A stretch of DNA of 64,000 nucleotides from Mytilus trossulus (Eukaryota > Mollusca > Bivalvia > Mytilida > Mytilidae), in the NCBI RefSeq assembly GCF_036588685.1, contig NC_086379.1:21251862-21315861 (forward strand), in the 5' to 3' direction. The translations under genes were made by a program, and so were the position numbers. Every line of letters starts with the position of its first letter. The stretch's first letter is position 1. Shown in pieces: positions 1 through 11,690 of the stretch. A model generated the notes under the pieces. It saw only the letters and a list, made by a program, of their open reading frames with translations. It was not told the DNA's origin and did no database searches.

Positions 1-3000
1 TCGGTGATATATTTTTTTTAATTTGATAGAATAACGCCCCTTTCAATATCAAGGAACCGCCCCTAAAGGTAAAAATAGATTTGAACTGTGCAGTATATCT
101 GAGGTAGTTAATGCACGCCTTTGCTGTGCATTTATTATCCAGATTATAGAACAGTAACAACAATGAGATTTTACCCTTGTCATGTGTTAACAAAATTTAA
201 AACTTCAATGTAAGGAACCTCGTTTGCCTTTGATTTATTTATTTTAGGTCGCTTCAAAACATGGTTGACGGTTGACGATTACGTATCACTACAGAATCCT
301 CTGTTAAGACATGATGGTGATGGTGTTGGGACCCACGGTGACATACACATTCACATACATTTTATTTATATTTTGAATACAAACACTTGTCAATTGTGGA
401 TGGACGTCATTTTGACGTTCGGTTTTATTTTATTTCTAGTTCATTTTCGTTTCACTGTAAACCATTAATTTCTGAATGATTTAAATTAAGGAGATGTGGT
501 ACATGTATACATTTTAATTACAAAACTGATACAGGTACATTTCACCTAAACATATACGTGTACTATGAAAAGCCCCGACATCACAACATGTGACATATTT
601 GTTTATCGTTAATAGTCGGGGCCTTTTACAGGCGACTATACGGTATGACTGTTCTTATAATTAAAGGCTACATACGATGACTTATAAATGCCTACATCCA
701 CTTCCTATAAACTCTGATGTAAGGCTAACATTTTAGACAATCATATCATATCTTGTTATTTTGAAATTATTATCAACCCGCCCATCACATTGGACACTTG
801 TGTAACTGCACAATTTAAATTAATGAAATTTAAAAATCAGTCAAAAATTGCCAAACTAATCAGATTGTCATAAAGCACTGTGTCGACTAGTCCATTTGTT
901 ACATGGTAAAATGATTCTATATACAAGTAAGAGAGTCTGGTCATTTCCCATCTTGACCGGTAGACTGTCCGGTGATCTGGTCAGTGACATCTTTAAAAGT
1001 ACATGTAACTAGGGTCAATGAACAAGGCGGGCTGCCAGACACGTGCTAAAAGCAGGAAGACCTGATGTAAACATGTAAATATGACAATATATTTGTTTTG
1101 CATATGTTTCAATAATAGACCACCAGCATTGTCATGAACATCTTCAATGGTAACAAAAGTCCGTCTATAAGAACGGTCGGGGTGCCAGATAATAAATTGG
1201 CTTAATCTGTATTAACTATTTTTCGCTTTTGATAGTCTTCAACCTTGGATATAATGAAGGTTTCATCTATGTTAAGTCCAGTTCGGCGAACAAAATTATA
1301 CGCATAGTATCTTTGATGACTTTTTACAAGACAAACAAACCAAAAAATTTGCCACAAAGAAACAATTACTGGAATATTGACAGTGTATGCGTCCTGATGA
1401 GCATGTAAAAATAATTCACCATCAATGCGAATTCCCAATCAGTTCAAAGTTGTCTATTTTTGTAGCGATTAAGATTATAACACATTGCTGACTGCTGTAC
1501 CCCTATTTTTACTAGTATGTCTATTTGTTTTGTTCACACATAGTTTTCAATATAAAGAAATGTATGCGACTGTCATACAAGTGAGAGGTTTTGGCTAGCT
1601 ATATATATGAGACCAGTTTTAGTGACAGTAATATGACAGTTGTTATCCGTTCGTTTGATTTGATCTTTTATTTTTTCATTTGATTTTTCTTGGAGTTCTG
1701 TATTTGTTATTCAACTTTTTCCAAATGTGACAATCGTAGGACCCACCCCTAAAATTACAGATCGGACGACTGACTAAACGTAAATGTTTTTAAAATGAAA
1801 CATCTACTAAAACAGTTTTAACAGACACGGCCTTTTCTAGTAACACAATTTTTGTTTCAAAAGTCACATAATGAATAACTCACACTAGTAATCTAATTAA
1901 AATATAGATATCTGATTCCATATGACTGTCCGAACACGCAAGTTAAGATATATCTGAAGTATAATCAGATTGCTAGCCCTTGATAACAGACCTTGACCTT
2001 AACTAACCGACTGTAAATTATTCGTCCAAAAGCAATCGGTGTTTACTTAGGATTGTTGATTAATTTACAATTCTCTGAACAATTGGATTGGATGCTTTGT
2101 ATCAGTAGTTTTTATGATCAAAGATTGACAGTTCTCTTGGCGGTCATGAGAATCAAATCAAGAAAACAATATGTTTGTTTAAAGATATTTAAGATTTCGA
2201 AAACAAGTTCATCACGTAAAGCTTATGGATACAAATGTTAACATATCTGAAGGTAAAAGATTTTTCTTTTTAATTTTACACAATTTTTTTTTTTATTTCT
2301 TACTTATTCCATTGTACAAAGTGAAATTTGAACATACCAATGATATACTTCTATCTCTACGAATAATAATCTAAAATCACCACTTAACGTTGTTGCGACT
2401 ACAATTGCATTTTCTTTCGTCTGAATTCCTTCTTCTCACAAAATTTAACAGGCGCTTTTCATTTTAAAGTAAATCCTCATGCGGTCAGTGGAAATAAACG
2501 CATCATACAATGTAGATACCAGTATTGACATATTTTATTTAGGGAGCTACCATTTGATTTGTTCGGTCCTGCCTTTTTTTTTTAGTTTAATAATCCTGCC
2601 TTTCTTTTACCTAAATTGTCGTCCTGACTTTTTTTTTGCAAGTGTTTCATCCTGTCTTTTTTTTTACTCAAAACTCCTGTACTGCCTATTTTTTTCAAAT
2701 TACCTCCATTTCATTAATAAGGCAGCAACAATTTGATTTTGGGGGGAAAAGGGGGGGGGCTCTGTTTTTTTTTATTTGATAACCGTTTTTTTCGCCTTTG
2801 GCGAAAGACAATCTATTTTTTTTGGCGACATGTCGAAAACAATTTTTTTGTTTCAATTTTAGCATTACATATAGTGGCAGCTGAGGGTGAAACAAATTAT
2901 TTTTTTCTCCAAAAACTGGAAACAAACTTTTTTTCCAAAAAAAAAACCCATAGCCCGCCCCCCTCCCCCTCCCTGAAAATTAAATGGTTGCTGCCTAACA

Positions 3001-3600
3001 AGAATGTGACAACTTCTGGTCATTGAGTTCTGCAGGATGGACTGACAATGGATGACATCTTATAAATGGAAACAAATTTCCCTGAGCAAATTGACAAATG
3101 CATAATAAAAATTTATAATACAACCTATGCATTGGTGATCTTTAAAATAATAATAATTAGTAAAAAAACTATAAAAAGAACTATGAAAATATATTTTTCA
3201 TAATAAATTGATGTTCCGTTATAAATCAGTAATAAATTGGTCCGTTTAATATTTTATCCTCGTTATCAGTCAATTATAAATAAATAGTTTAACAAATGTT
3301 CTTAAAACATGGAACACATTTTTAGTATGACTCTGAATATTTATAACGACAACAGATGTAAATAACTTATAAACAACCTTGAATGATAGTTTCTCACTTG
3401 ATATGATACCAGATCTTCTTATTTTGTTTATTGAATTTTAAAACGTCTTAATTCTGTGCACAGTCGGCTGTGATTTTACAACTGTATTTACGTGAGTCAG
3501 TACATTTAGCATCTTTAAACTGTTCGTAATGTATGTCAAAATTTTATTTTTTTGTTTGTTGTTTTCTTAAATGTAATGTGTAGTGGGAAATATGTTTTTT
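1..3600. other. Non-coding AT-rich region with repeat scraps
   Basis: No open reading frame here has a recognisable domain or convincing composition. Fragments of dispersed repeats are present: a short scrap near 600-665 (the CGGTATG-type family described at 29,845) and one at 1,560-1,740 (the family described at 51,470). 2,560-2,960 is unusually rich in runs of T and A with interspersed G and C runs, which makes spurious reading frames on both strands. I see no promoter or RNA gene. Confidence 0.6.
1560..1740 (+). repeat. Dispersed repeat family B, copy 1
   Basis: This starts with TGCGACTGTCATACAAGTGA and runs into a T-rich stretch with CTTGGAGTTCTGTATTTGTT. The same order of blocks appears at 30,870-31,060 and 51,470-51,730 on the + strand and at 62,810-63,000 on the - strand. 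The copies are diverged and non-coding, so it is an old interspersed repeat. I cannot name its class. Confidence 0.6.
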
Positions 3601-3830
3601 TTTAATAAAGAAGAGGTGGTATGAGATCCAATGAGACAACTTTCCATCCACGCCAATTATCCATGTTCATAAAAAAACAAATCAAATAATAGAAAAGAAA
3701 ATTGAAATGAGAAAGGGTAGAAAACAGTTCAAGGCCAACTCCGTCACGAAATCCTTGGTCTGGTAAACAATGAAACCAATATCCATAAAATGTTATACTC
3801 AATCTAAACAAAATGCATAGCCCGCAATAT
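3600..3830 (-). repeat. Dispersed repeat family A, antisense copy
   Basis: GGTGGTATGAGATCCAATGA followed by GACAACT is the reverse complement of the TTGTCTCATTGG...ATACCAC block that ends family A copies at 29,845-30,045, 58,803-58,983 and 61,500-61,805. It lies directly before the 39-bp minisatellite. Diverged and non-coding. Confidence 0.55.
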
Positions 3831-3844
3831 GTCAATTAAAACTC

Positions 3845-4742
3845 GGGAAGTGGGGATATGGTGGTCTTACCCTAATAGTATATGGGAAGTGGGGATATGG
3901 GGGTCTTACCCTAATAGTATATGGGAAGTCGGGATATGGTGGCCTTACCCTAATAGTATATGGGAAGTGGGGATATGGTGGTTTTACCCTAATACTATAT
4001 GGGAAGTGGGGATATGGTAGCCTTACCCTAATAGTATATGGGAAGTGGGGATATGGTGATCTTAACCTAATACTATATGGGAAGTGGGGATATGGGGGTC
4101 TTACCCTAATAGTATATGGGAAGTGGGATATGGTGGCCTTACCCTAATAGTATATGGGAAGTGGGGATATGGGGGTCTTACCCTAATAGTATATGGGAAG
4201 TGGGGATATGGTGGCCTTACCCTAACAGTATATGGGAAGTGGGGATATGGTGGTTTTACCCTAATACTATATGGGAAGTGGGGATATGGTGGCCTTACCC
4301 TAATAGTATATGGGAAGTGGGGATATGGTGGTCTTAACCTAATACTATATGGGAAGTGGGGATATGGGGGTCTTACCCTAATAGTATATGGGAAGTGGGG
4401 ATATGGTGGCCTTACCCTAATAGTATGTTGGAAGTGGGGATATGGGGGTCTTACCCTAATACTATATGGGAATTGGGGATATGGGGGTCTTAAACCTAAT
4501 ACTATATGGGAAGTGGGGATATGAGGGTCTTACCCTAATACTATATCGGAAATGGGTATATGGGGGTCTTACCCTAATACTTTATGGGAAGTGGGTAAAT
4601 GGGGGTCTTACCCTAATACTATATGGGAAGTGGGGATATGGGGGTCTTATCCTAATACTATATGTGAAGTGGGGATATGGAGGTCTTACCCTAATACTAT
4701 ATGGGAAGTGGGGACATAGGGGTCTTACCCTAATACTATATA
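3845..4742 (+). repeat. 39-bp minisatellite, about 23 units
   Basis: The unit begins GGAAGTGGGGATATGG, then a variable TGG/GGG, then TCTTACCCTAATA and (G/C)TATATG; about 23 units fit in 898 bp. Because 39 is divisible by three, all frames tend to stay open and encode 13-residue repeats such as VGIWW(S/P)YPNSIWE and KWGYGGLTLIVYG. A few units carry one-base indels (near 4,120 and 4,490) that switch frames. I read the open frames as a by-product of the unit length, not as a gene: no start context, no unique flanking coding sequence, and every frame is equally open. Confidence 0.95.
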
Positions 4743-5730
4743 AACTTGTTTATTTGGTTCCCTATACTTGAACACAAATGAATGCCTCGAGGCGTGCTGC
4801 AAAATGGAATAACGTGTAACAAGACATATTTCCATGAAAATATAGCTAGAATTTAGTCGATTTTTTGAAAGGTATATAACTCCGTGAGCATGCTTAAAAT
4901 CATCTGTGTGGACATAACACAATAAACAACCCATCTATTCATTTATCTTTTATGGTGTTTTAAAAGGCAGAATACCTTCAAAATAAATTTCAAAAACGTT
5001 ATGTTATGGTTATCCCAAGATGACGCACTGTTACGTATCAGTGTAAGACCAACCCGATGTCCAGTGTATAGGAATGTGAATAGTTGTTGTATATGATTAA
5101 GGTCTTGAGTTCGATTCCCTGCATATACACTGGAAATTTAGTTGATTTTTCCTACATTTTAGAAAGTTATATACATTTATCCTGCAATTGGGTGTCCTAC
5201 TATACAGATACAGCCTTACAGATATCGCTATGCTGTATCTGTATACTATACAGATATCGCTTCTAAGCTCCGCCCACTGCCGGACTGAGTATTGTTTGAA
5301 CCTGTGTGACCTCAGAATGTGTATTCCACTTGCATTCCAATGACGATGACAATTGTCGATTTCAAAACTTGAATGTGTATGATTGTGTTACAAATTCAGC
5401 CATGTCAATTTCAGCATGCATGTTTAGTGAAAGTCAAGTCTGAAACGTAGGACAACTCGTACACTTCTGTTTCAAATTGGACAATGTTTTGTTTTTGATT
5501 TTTACTGTTGAAATTAGTTGTTATGTTAAAATAGATATTTATTCACCTTGAGCGATGTATTATTATTGACCATTCGAGTTTCTTTTTTGCGAATCCATCT
5601 TCAGCGTAATGAGTGATTTTGATATTACTACGCGGGCCTCAAGGGATTACAAATCGAAAATAAATGCTAAATATGTAAGTTTTTGTGTTTTTCAAAACAC
5701 AAACAATTTACAGAATTAATTGCAGGATAA
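4743..5730. other. Intergenic, no gene seen
   Basis: No supported coding sequence. Two minor structures are visible: a 73-bp stretch at 5,061-5,133 whose ends are 10-bp inverted repeats (CCAGTGTATA / TATACACTGG) with an internal GTTCGATTCC, and a short duplicated CTGTATCTGTATACTATACAG-like block at 5,200-5,260. Neither makes a convincing RNA gene. Confidence 0.5.
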
Positions 5731-5881
5731 AGACAATAACTGTTTAGAGTCTTTAAATATCAGCTGTATTTGTACTCGGCTCGAAACAGGTGTAGTAGCT
5801 CGCTAAAAGCTCGCATACACCTTGTTTCCTAGCCTCGTACAAATACAGCTGATATTTAAAGACACTACACAGTTATTGTCT
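5731..5881. repeat. 151-bp near-perfect palindrome (fold-back element)
   Basis: The left arm starts AGACAATAACTG and continues through TCTTTAAATATCAGCTG; the right arm is its reverse complement, ending CAGTTATTGTCT. The inner part also pairs (GAAACAGGTGTA with TACACCTTGTTTC), so almost the whole segment folds into one hairpin with a few mismatches. It encodes nothing. It could be a fold-back MITE or an internally palindromic repeat; I see no obvious target-site duplication. Confidence 0.85.
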
Positions 5882-5947
5882 ATGTAAATCTCTTTCTTGT
5901 CTATAAACCTCGATGGACGTATCACGTCAAAAATTCATTCACATATA

Positions 5948-6255
5948 CAAATGAAAAGAAGATGTGATACAATTGCCAATGAGATATCTCTCCACAAGAG
6001 ACCAAATGCCACAGAAATTACTATGGATCAACTTCAATATTAAGCAAAGTCCATACCGCAGTCAGCTATAATAAAAGGCCCGAAATGACAATTGTAAAAC
6101 AATCCAAACGATAAAACTAACGGCCTAATGTATGTACAAAAAATGAACGAAAAACAAATATGTAACACATCAACAAAAGATGCCACTGATCTACAGAATC
6201 CTGACTTGGGACAGGCACACACACATAATGTGGCGGGGTTTAACATTTAAGCGGG
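5948..6255 (-). repeat. Dispersed repeat family A, long antisense copy
   Basis: Reverse-complement match to the copy at 61,500-61,805: the blocks 'GCCAATGAGATATCTCTCC', 'AGTCCATACCGCAGTCAGC', 'AAACTAACGG' and the terminal GACTTGGGACAGGCACACAC occur in the same order. This is one of the longest copies in the window. Non-coding; class unknown, possibly the 3' part of a larger element. Confidence 0.65.
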
Positions 6256-6929
6256 ATCCCAAACCTCTACTAAGCTGGGACATTAGTGTAACATTACAAC
6301 ATGAGAACGGACTATACAAATTAGTTGAAAAAGTCTTAAATCATCAGATAGATCCACATAGAAATACAACATGTACATTTGTACATCTATCATTTAATCA
6401 GATCATATTTGAAAATCTGGTCAATGAGAGATGTTTTGTCATAGAAAGTGCAACTATTTGATTGACACATTTAAATCATGAAAAGTTAAGTTAATTTTAA
6501 CCCTTGGCATGTGTCATCGTCCATTAATGTTACAAATCATATTATAGCCACCAACATAAGTTTCTGCGTTACAATTCCTTGAAAAAGCTCGTCATGGTTA
6601 AAATGTCAGATCCCTTCACAACTAATTTAAATTGTACATTGAGACATTTCTATTTTCAAGATCCGAAGCAAAGTTGTCGACTCTCTAAACTTTCCAGAAG
6701 TCAGTTGTAACACATTGATTGCCGAGTTTATGATATTCGGCTCTTGCTTGAATTTTTGTCTAGTGTTTTATGTCACACTACCAAATTGTGTATATAATAC
6801 ATATGACTTCATGTTTTTTGGACTGGACACGACAATGCGTTTCTCATACTGTTTAAGACTTCTTATCAATAAACATGTTAGTGTAAATTATTCTTGATAC
6901 TACTTATTATCTAAATTAAGCACATACAT

Positions 6930-7135
6930 ATAAAAAGGTGTGGTATGTGTGTCAATGAGACAAGTTGAACTCTCCCTCCAAGTCACAATTTGTAAAAGTA
7001 AAACCTTAAACCCTCAAACTGTTTTCAACACGGATCATCTGCAGCTATAATGGACCCCAAAATGACTCTCAGTTGTAAACCATTCAAACGGGAAAACCAA
7101 CTGTCTGATTTATTTAGAAAACGAAAAAAGAGAAA
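6930..7135 (-). repeat. Dispersed repeat family A, diverged antisense copy
   Basis: GTGTGGTATGTGTGTCAATG and GAGACAAG, then a CAGCTATAATGGACCCCAAA block and AAACGGGAAAACCAACTG, match family A in reverse. More diverged than the copy at 5,948. Confidence 0.55.
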
Positions 7136-7514
7136 AACTTATGAATAAAAGTGAGAATGGAATTGGGGAATATGTAAAATAGAAAACAACCCTACCAAAG
7201 AGCAGATATCTGTAAGTTGAATTTTCATCGCCACTGGCCTCTATTCTTTATGCAGATAGAATATTGATTGATTTTGTGAAAAGACCGAGTTTGCCTCCGA
7301 TCAGGTTCGGATATTATTAATCATTACAAACATCAAATAACATTATGATTGAGTATGAAGCCTTTGGTTATTTAGTGATAATGCAATAAGAAAAATCTTT
7401 ATTTATTTATCATATCAAATAGCAGTATTCAAGAGGTTTTTTTTACACCAGAGAATGCAAACAATGACAGAAGGTACATATTATACGTTATAAATAAACT
7501 CATTATAGATAACA

Positions 7515-7640
7515 GGACTAAATTTAGTATATACGCCAGACGCGCGTCTCGTCCTCGAAAGACCCACCAGTGACGCTCGAATCCAAAAAAGTTAAAAAGG
7601 CCAAATAAAGTACGAAGTTGAAGGGCATTGAGGACCAAAA
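7515..7640 (-). repeat. Degraded hammerhead-bearing repeat, antisense
   Basis: On the - strand the order is CTCAATGCCCTTCAACTTCG, GAGCGTCACTGGTGG, GTCTTTCGAGGAC, GAGACGCGCGTCTGGCGTA. This is the hammerhead-bearing repeat described at 63,760, but the catalytic CTGATGA is CTGGTGG and GAAA is GAGA, so it should be inactive. Confidence 0.65.
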
Positions 7641-7896
7641 TTCCTAAAAGTTATAAGTGTGTTTGTCATGTTGAATGTAATGTCACATTACCATGACTAC
7701 TGTCTCAAGTTTGGGTGAAGGTTAGCGCTTGTTGAAACGTATAAACCCGCTGAATTTGTTTTCACCTGCATAAGTCAGGAGCCTATTGTACAGTAGTTGT
7801 CGTTTGTTGGTGTGATTAATAAGTGTCTCTCGTTTTTATAGATTATACCGTTGGTTTTCTTGTTTGCATTGTTTGACACTTATCGTTTTTTTTGCA

Positions 7897-9450
7897 CTTC
7901 ATAGCCACACTTTGTAGCTGTTTGATGTGTGCCCCCTTCATAGCCACACTTTGTAGCTGTTTGATGTGTGCCCCCTTCATAGCCACACTTTGAAGCTGTT
8001 TGATGTGTGCCCCCTTCATAGCCACACTTTGTAGCTGTTTGATGTGTGCCCCCTTCATATCCACACTTTGTAGCTGTTTGATGTGTGCCCCCTTCATAGC
8101 CACACTGTGTAGCTGTTTGATGTGTGCCCCCTTCATAGCCACACTTTGTAGCTGTTTGATGTGTGCCCCCTTCATAGCCACACTTTGAAGCTGTTTGATG
8201 TGTGCCCCCTTCATAGCCACACTTTGTAGCTGTTCGATATGTGCCCCTTCATAGCCACACTTTGTAGCTGTTTGATGTGTGCCCCCTTCATAGCCACACT
8301 TTGTAGCTGTTTGATATGTGCCCCCTTCATAGCCACACTTTGTAGCTGTTTGATGTGTGCCCCTTCATAGCCACACTTTGTAGCTGTTTGATGTGTGCCC
8401 CCTTCATAGCTACACTTTGTAGCTGTTTGATGTGTGCCCCCTTCATAGCCACACTTTGTAGCTGTTTGATATGTGCCCCCTTCATAGCCACACTTTGTAG
8501 CTGTTTGATGTGTGCCCCCTTCATAGCTACACTTTGTAGCTGTTTGTTGTGTGCCCCCTTCATAGCCACACTTTGTAGCTGTTTGATGTGTGCCCCCTTG
8601 ATAGCCACACTTTGTAGCTGTTTGATGTGTGCCCCCTTCATAGCCACCCTTTGTAGCTGTTTGATGTGTGCCCCCTTCATAGCCACACTTTGTAGCTGTT
8701 CGATGTGTGCCCCCTTCATAGCCACACTTTGTAGCTGTTTGATGTGTGCCCCCTTCATAGCCACACTTTGTAGCTGTTTGATGTGTGCCCCCTTCATAGC
8801 CACACTTTGTAGCTGTTTGATGTGTGCCCCCTTCATAGCCACACTTTGTAGCTGTTTGATGTGTGCCCCCTTCATAGCCACACTTTGAAGCTGTTTGATG
8901 TGTGCCCCCTTCATAGCCACACTTTGTAGCTGTTCGATATGTGCCCCTTCATAGCCACACTTTGTAGCTGTTTGATGTGTGCCCCCTTCATAGCCACACT
9001 TTGTAGCTGTTTGATATGTGCCCCCTTCATAGCCACACTTTGTAGCTGTTTGATGTGTGCCCCTTCATAGCCACACTTTGTAGCTGTTTGATGTGTGCCC
9101 CCTTCATAGCTACACTTTGTAGCTGTTTGATGTGTGCCCCCTTCATAGCCACACTTTGTAGCTGTTTGATATGTGCCCCCTTCATAGCCACACTTTGTAG
9201 CTGTTTGATGTGTGCCCCCTTCATAGCTACACTTTGTAGCTGTTTGTTGTGTGCCCCCTTCATAGCCACACTTTGTAGCTGTTTGATGTGTGCCCCCTTC
9301 ATAGCCACACTTTGTAGCTGTTTGATGTGTGCCCCCTTCATAGCCACCCTTTGTAGCTGTTTGATGTGTGCCCCCTTCATAGCCACACTTTGTAGCTGTT
9401 CGATGTGTGCCCCCTTCATAGCCACACTTTGTAGCTGTTCGATGTGTGCC
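7897..9450 (-). repeat. 39-bp minisatellite, about 40 units, with 700-bp higher-order repeat
   Basis: The + strand unit is TTTGTAGCTG-TTTGATGTGT-GCCCCCTTCA-TAGCCACAC (39 bp), about 40 units in 1,554 bp. On the - strand one frame gives MKGAHIKQLQSVA repeats, and on the + strand CAPFIATLCSCLM repeats. Some units are 38 bp because one C is missing (GTGCCCCTTC), which breaks the frames. Variant units (TTCGATATGTGCCCC, TAGCTACAC, TTTGTTGTGTG, TAGCCACCC) recur 700 bp apart, for example 8,231 and 8,931, so an 18-unit block has been duplicated. No unique sequence suggests a real protein. Confidence 0.95.
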
Positions 9451-11690
9451 AATGATTCGTGTCGATAGCCGTACTTTGACTTAACACATTGTAACTTCTA
9501 TGGAGAGTTGTCTCATTTGCCCTCATACCAAATCTCCGTATTTATAATGTATACGTACAAGCTACCATCTGAACTGGTTATTATTGGTTTGACACGAAGT
9601 AAAGATATATGCTGATCCCCGAATATATCTTATCCGGCAGTGAAACCATTGAATTTCACTTAAGAGGGTTGTCTGTCTTAATTCTAGCTATGTGGCGGTA
9701 TATAAAGAATCAGTCACGTCCAGTCGCTGAATTTTGACGTTTATCAGAGGTCTGGTGCATAATTTAAATGACCCCGAACTAAATTAATATCTAATTCACA
9801 TACCCGTTTGGTAAAATTTTAGTAGCTTAACTACACTTATCAATGTTTTTGAATCATTTCAAAATGCTCTCATGTATTAAACTTCTCTGACTGTGAATCT
9901 TTTTAAAGTTTGCATCGATTGAATCACATGTCTTTAGGTTGAAAATATAGTCATAAGATTTAGTTAAAAGGACAAATGGGATAACACCACCCTTAAAGCC
10001 ATTGACTGTTATCATCACGAAGTTGATTTCATGAAACCACAAACTACTATAATTATCCTTGTTAGCTTAGTTGTTTACCAGAAGAAATTGTCGGTCAGGT
10101 ATCTGTAATAACATATTTTAACGGTGCTTAAGGTAGCCTCTACTCTTTTAAATGATAATGAAAAAGAAGAAGATGTAAAAACTCTCAAATTTATCATTAA
10201 TATCAGGCCTTCTCCTACAATTATAGACATCGCCAACACCAGATTAACATTAATTAACAGTAATTCTGTTTACACGAATTTTAATATCTTTTTCCGAGAA
10301 AGTACGAACCCAAAAATAAGTGGGCTTTAATTACCGTGCTTTAATTGTAAGTAGATATATAAGGAAATGTGGTATGATCGAGTGCCAGTGAGACAACTCT
10401 TCATCCAAGTCACAATTTGTAAAGGTAAACCATTACTGGTAAGTGTTTGTTTCTACATGTATATGATGACTTTTTTTTTTTTTTTTTCTTTTTTTTTTTT
10501 ATTATTTCTGTTTATGAGTCCTTTAATTCATATTTGTTAGTTTACCTAATTTAACTATCCATGTTTTTTTTTGCACTATCTGACGCATTTTTTTTTATTG
10601 TCATTTGTTAGATTTTACATATTTTCCAGTCCTGTCATTTAGATAGTTACCAATCTATTTTTTAAGTCCTGTATTACGTTTATTTGTCTTTAAACTGGTC
10701 GTGTTTTTAACATGACATTATCAGGACTCTATTTTCGACCTTAGAGTTTGACCATCCTTTCCAGTTCGGTATCTCCCGACTCTTTTCTGTAATATAAAAA
10801 CATCAAACCTTTGATGTCGCACTTCATTAAATATTTATGGTAAGTAAGGGACAATATTTCCGAACTTTAACGAGAATAGCATATTTACGGATACTGGGGA
10901 CCAATAATCATCTTGCATGTTTCTCCTCTTATCAGGTCGTATACATACTGAAAAAACAAATAATTCAATTCTCCATTGACTGATTACAACCGTTACTTGT
11001 ATACTTTGGTTTGATTAGTCATGGTTCAAGTTAAGTTAACAATAAGTATCGTGATTCTACAATGTACTACGATGTACTGAATGCGTCTATTAGTTTAATC
11101 AGATTTACCAAAGATTTCCCTGTCGTATTCAGTATAATTGAAAAAGGCCAATAATTAAGAGTAACTGTTCTTAAATAATTAAATAAACACGTGTACGAGT
11201 CGACTTCGCCAAAATGTTTGATGAATGAGAACTATAATATTTGTCAGAATATGTTTTTTGTTTACTGTTTAACCTTCACTTAAAAGGTTTTTGATTCAAA
11301 TATCTTTAGTCCACATCGAAGGGCTCACAAAAAGCATACAACTCAACACACATCACAAAGTTCATACATGTACAATATCCACACAAACAACACGGTGATG
11401 CAATCTAACATACATATACTGATTGTCAAAATAATTAAATGTGATTTAGATAAATAGGGAAACTTGATTATACAAATTTTTGTACATTTTTATCAAATAC
11501 AATTTAACAGCTTGAAGTAATTTCGAAAAAAAATGAGGATAACTATTGACTGTCTGCCTTCCATTTGCCCCATACATAATTTGCTATCATATGAAAATTA
11601 ATGTGCATTTTGTTTTTCTTTGGTTATATAGAAATAGGAAGCACGTTTCTCCATTTTTTTTCCATTTTAAGGTTCATCATAACAAAAAGG
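9451..11690. other. Intergenic, no gene seen
   Basis: No supported gene. A short family A scrap lies at about 10,360-10,440 (- strand; TGGTATGATCGAGTGCCAGT then GAGACAACT). A long T-rich stretch is at 10,470-10,620. Short open frames such as 10,124-10,330 have no recognisable motif. Confidence 0.5.

Noticed and set aside
2695-3026. Overlapping open frames on both strands around 2,700-3,030
   Set aside because: Produced by T- and G-homopolymer runs; the residues are low complexity with no motif.
3829-4771. Long open frames encoding WGYGGLTLIVYG-type repeats
   Set aside because: They arise from a 39-bp minisatellite in which several frames are open at once; no unique coding sequence or start context.
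5061-5133. Possible 73-nt tRNA with 7-bp acceptor stem and GTTCGATTCC
   Set aside because: The ends pair well but the T stem does not, and no D arm or anticodon arm could be formed; at most a tRNA-like relic or chance.
7897-9450. CRISPR-like array
   Set aside because: The units are contiguous with no spacers, and the genome is eukaryotic.
7843-9468. MKGAHIKQLQSVA and CAPFIATLCSCLM repeat proteins
   Set aside because: Both strands are open for the same reason (39-bp unit), and the frames are broken by 38-bp units; not supported as genes.
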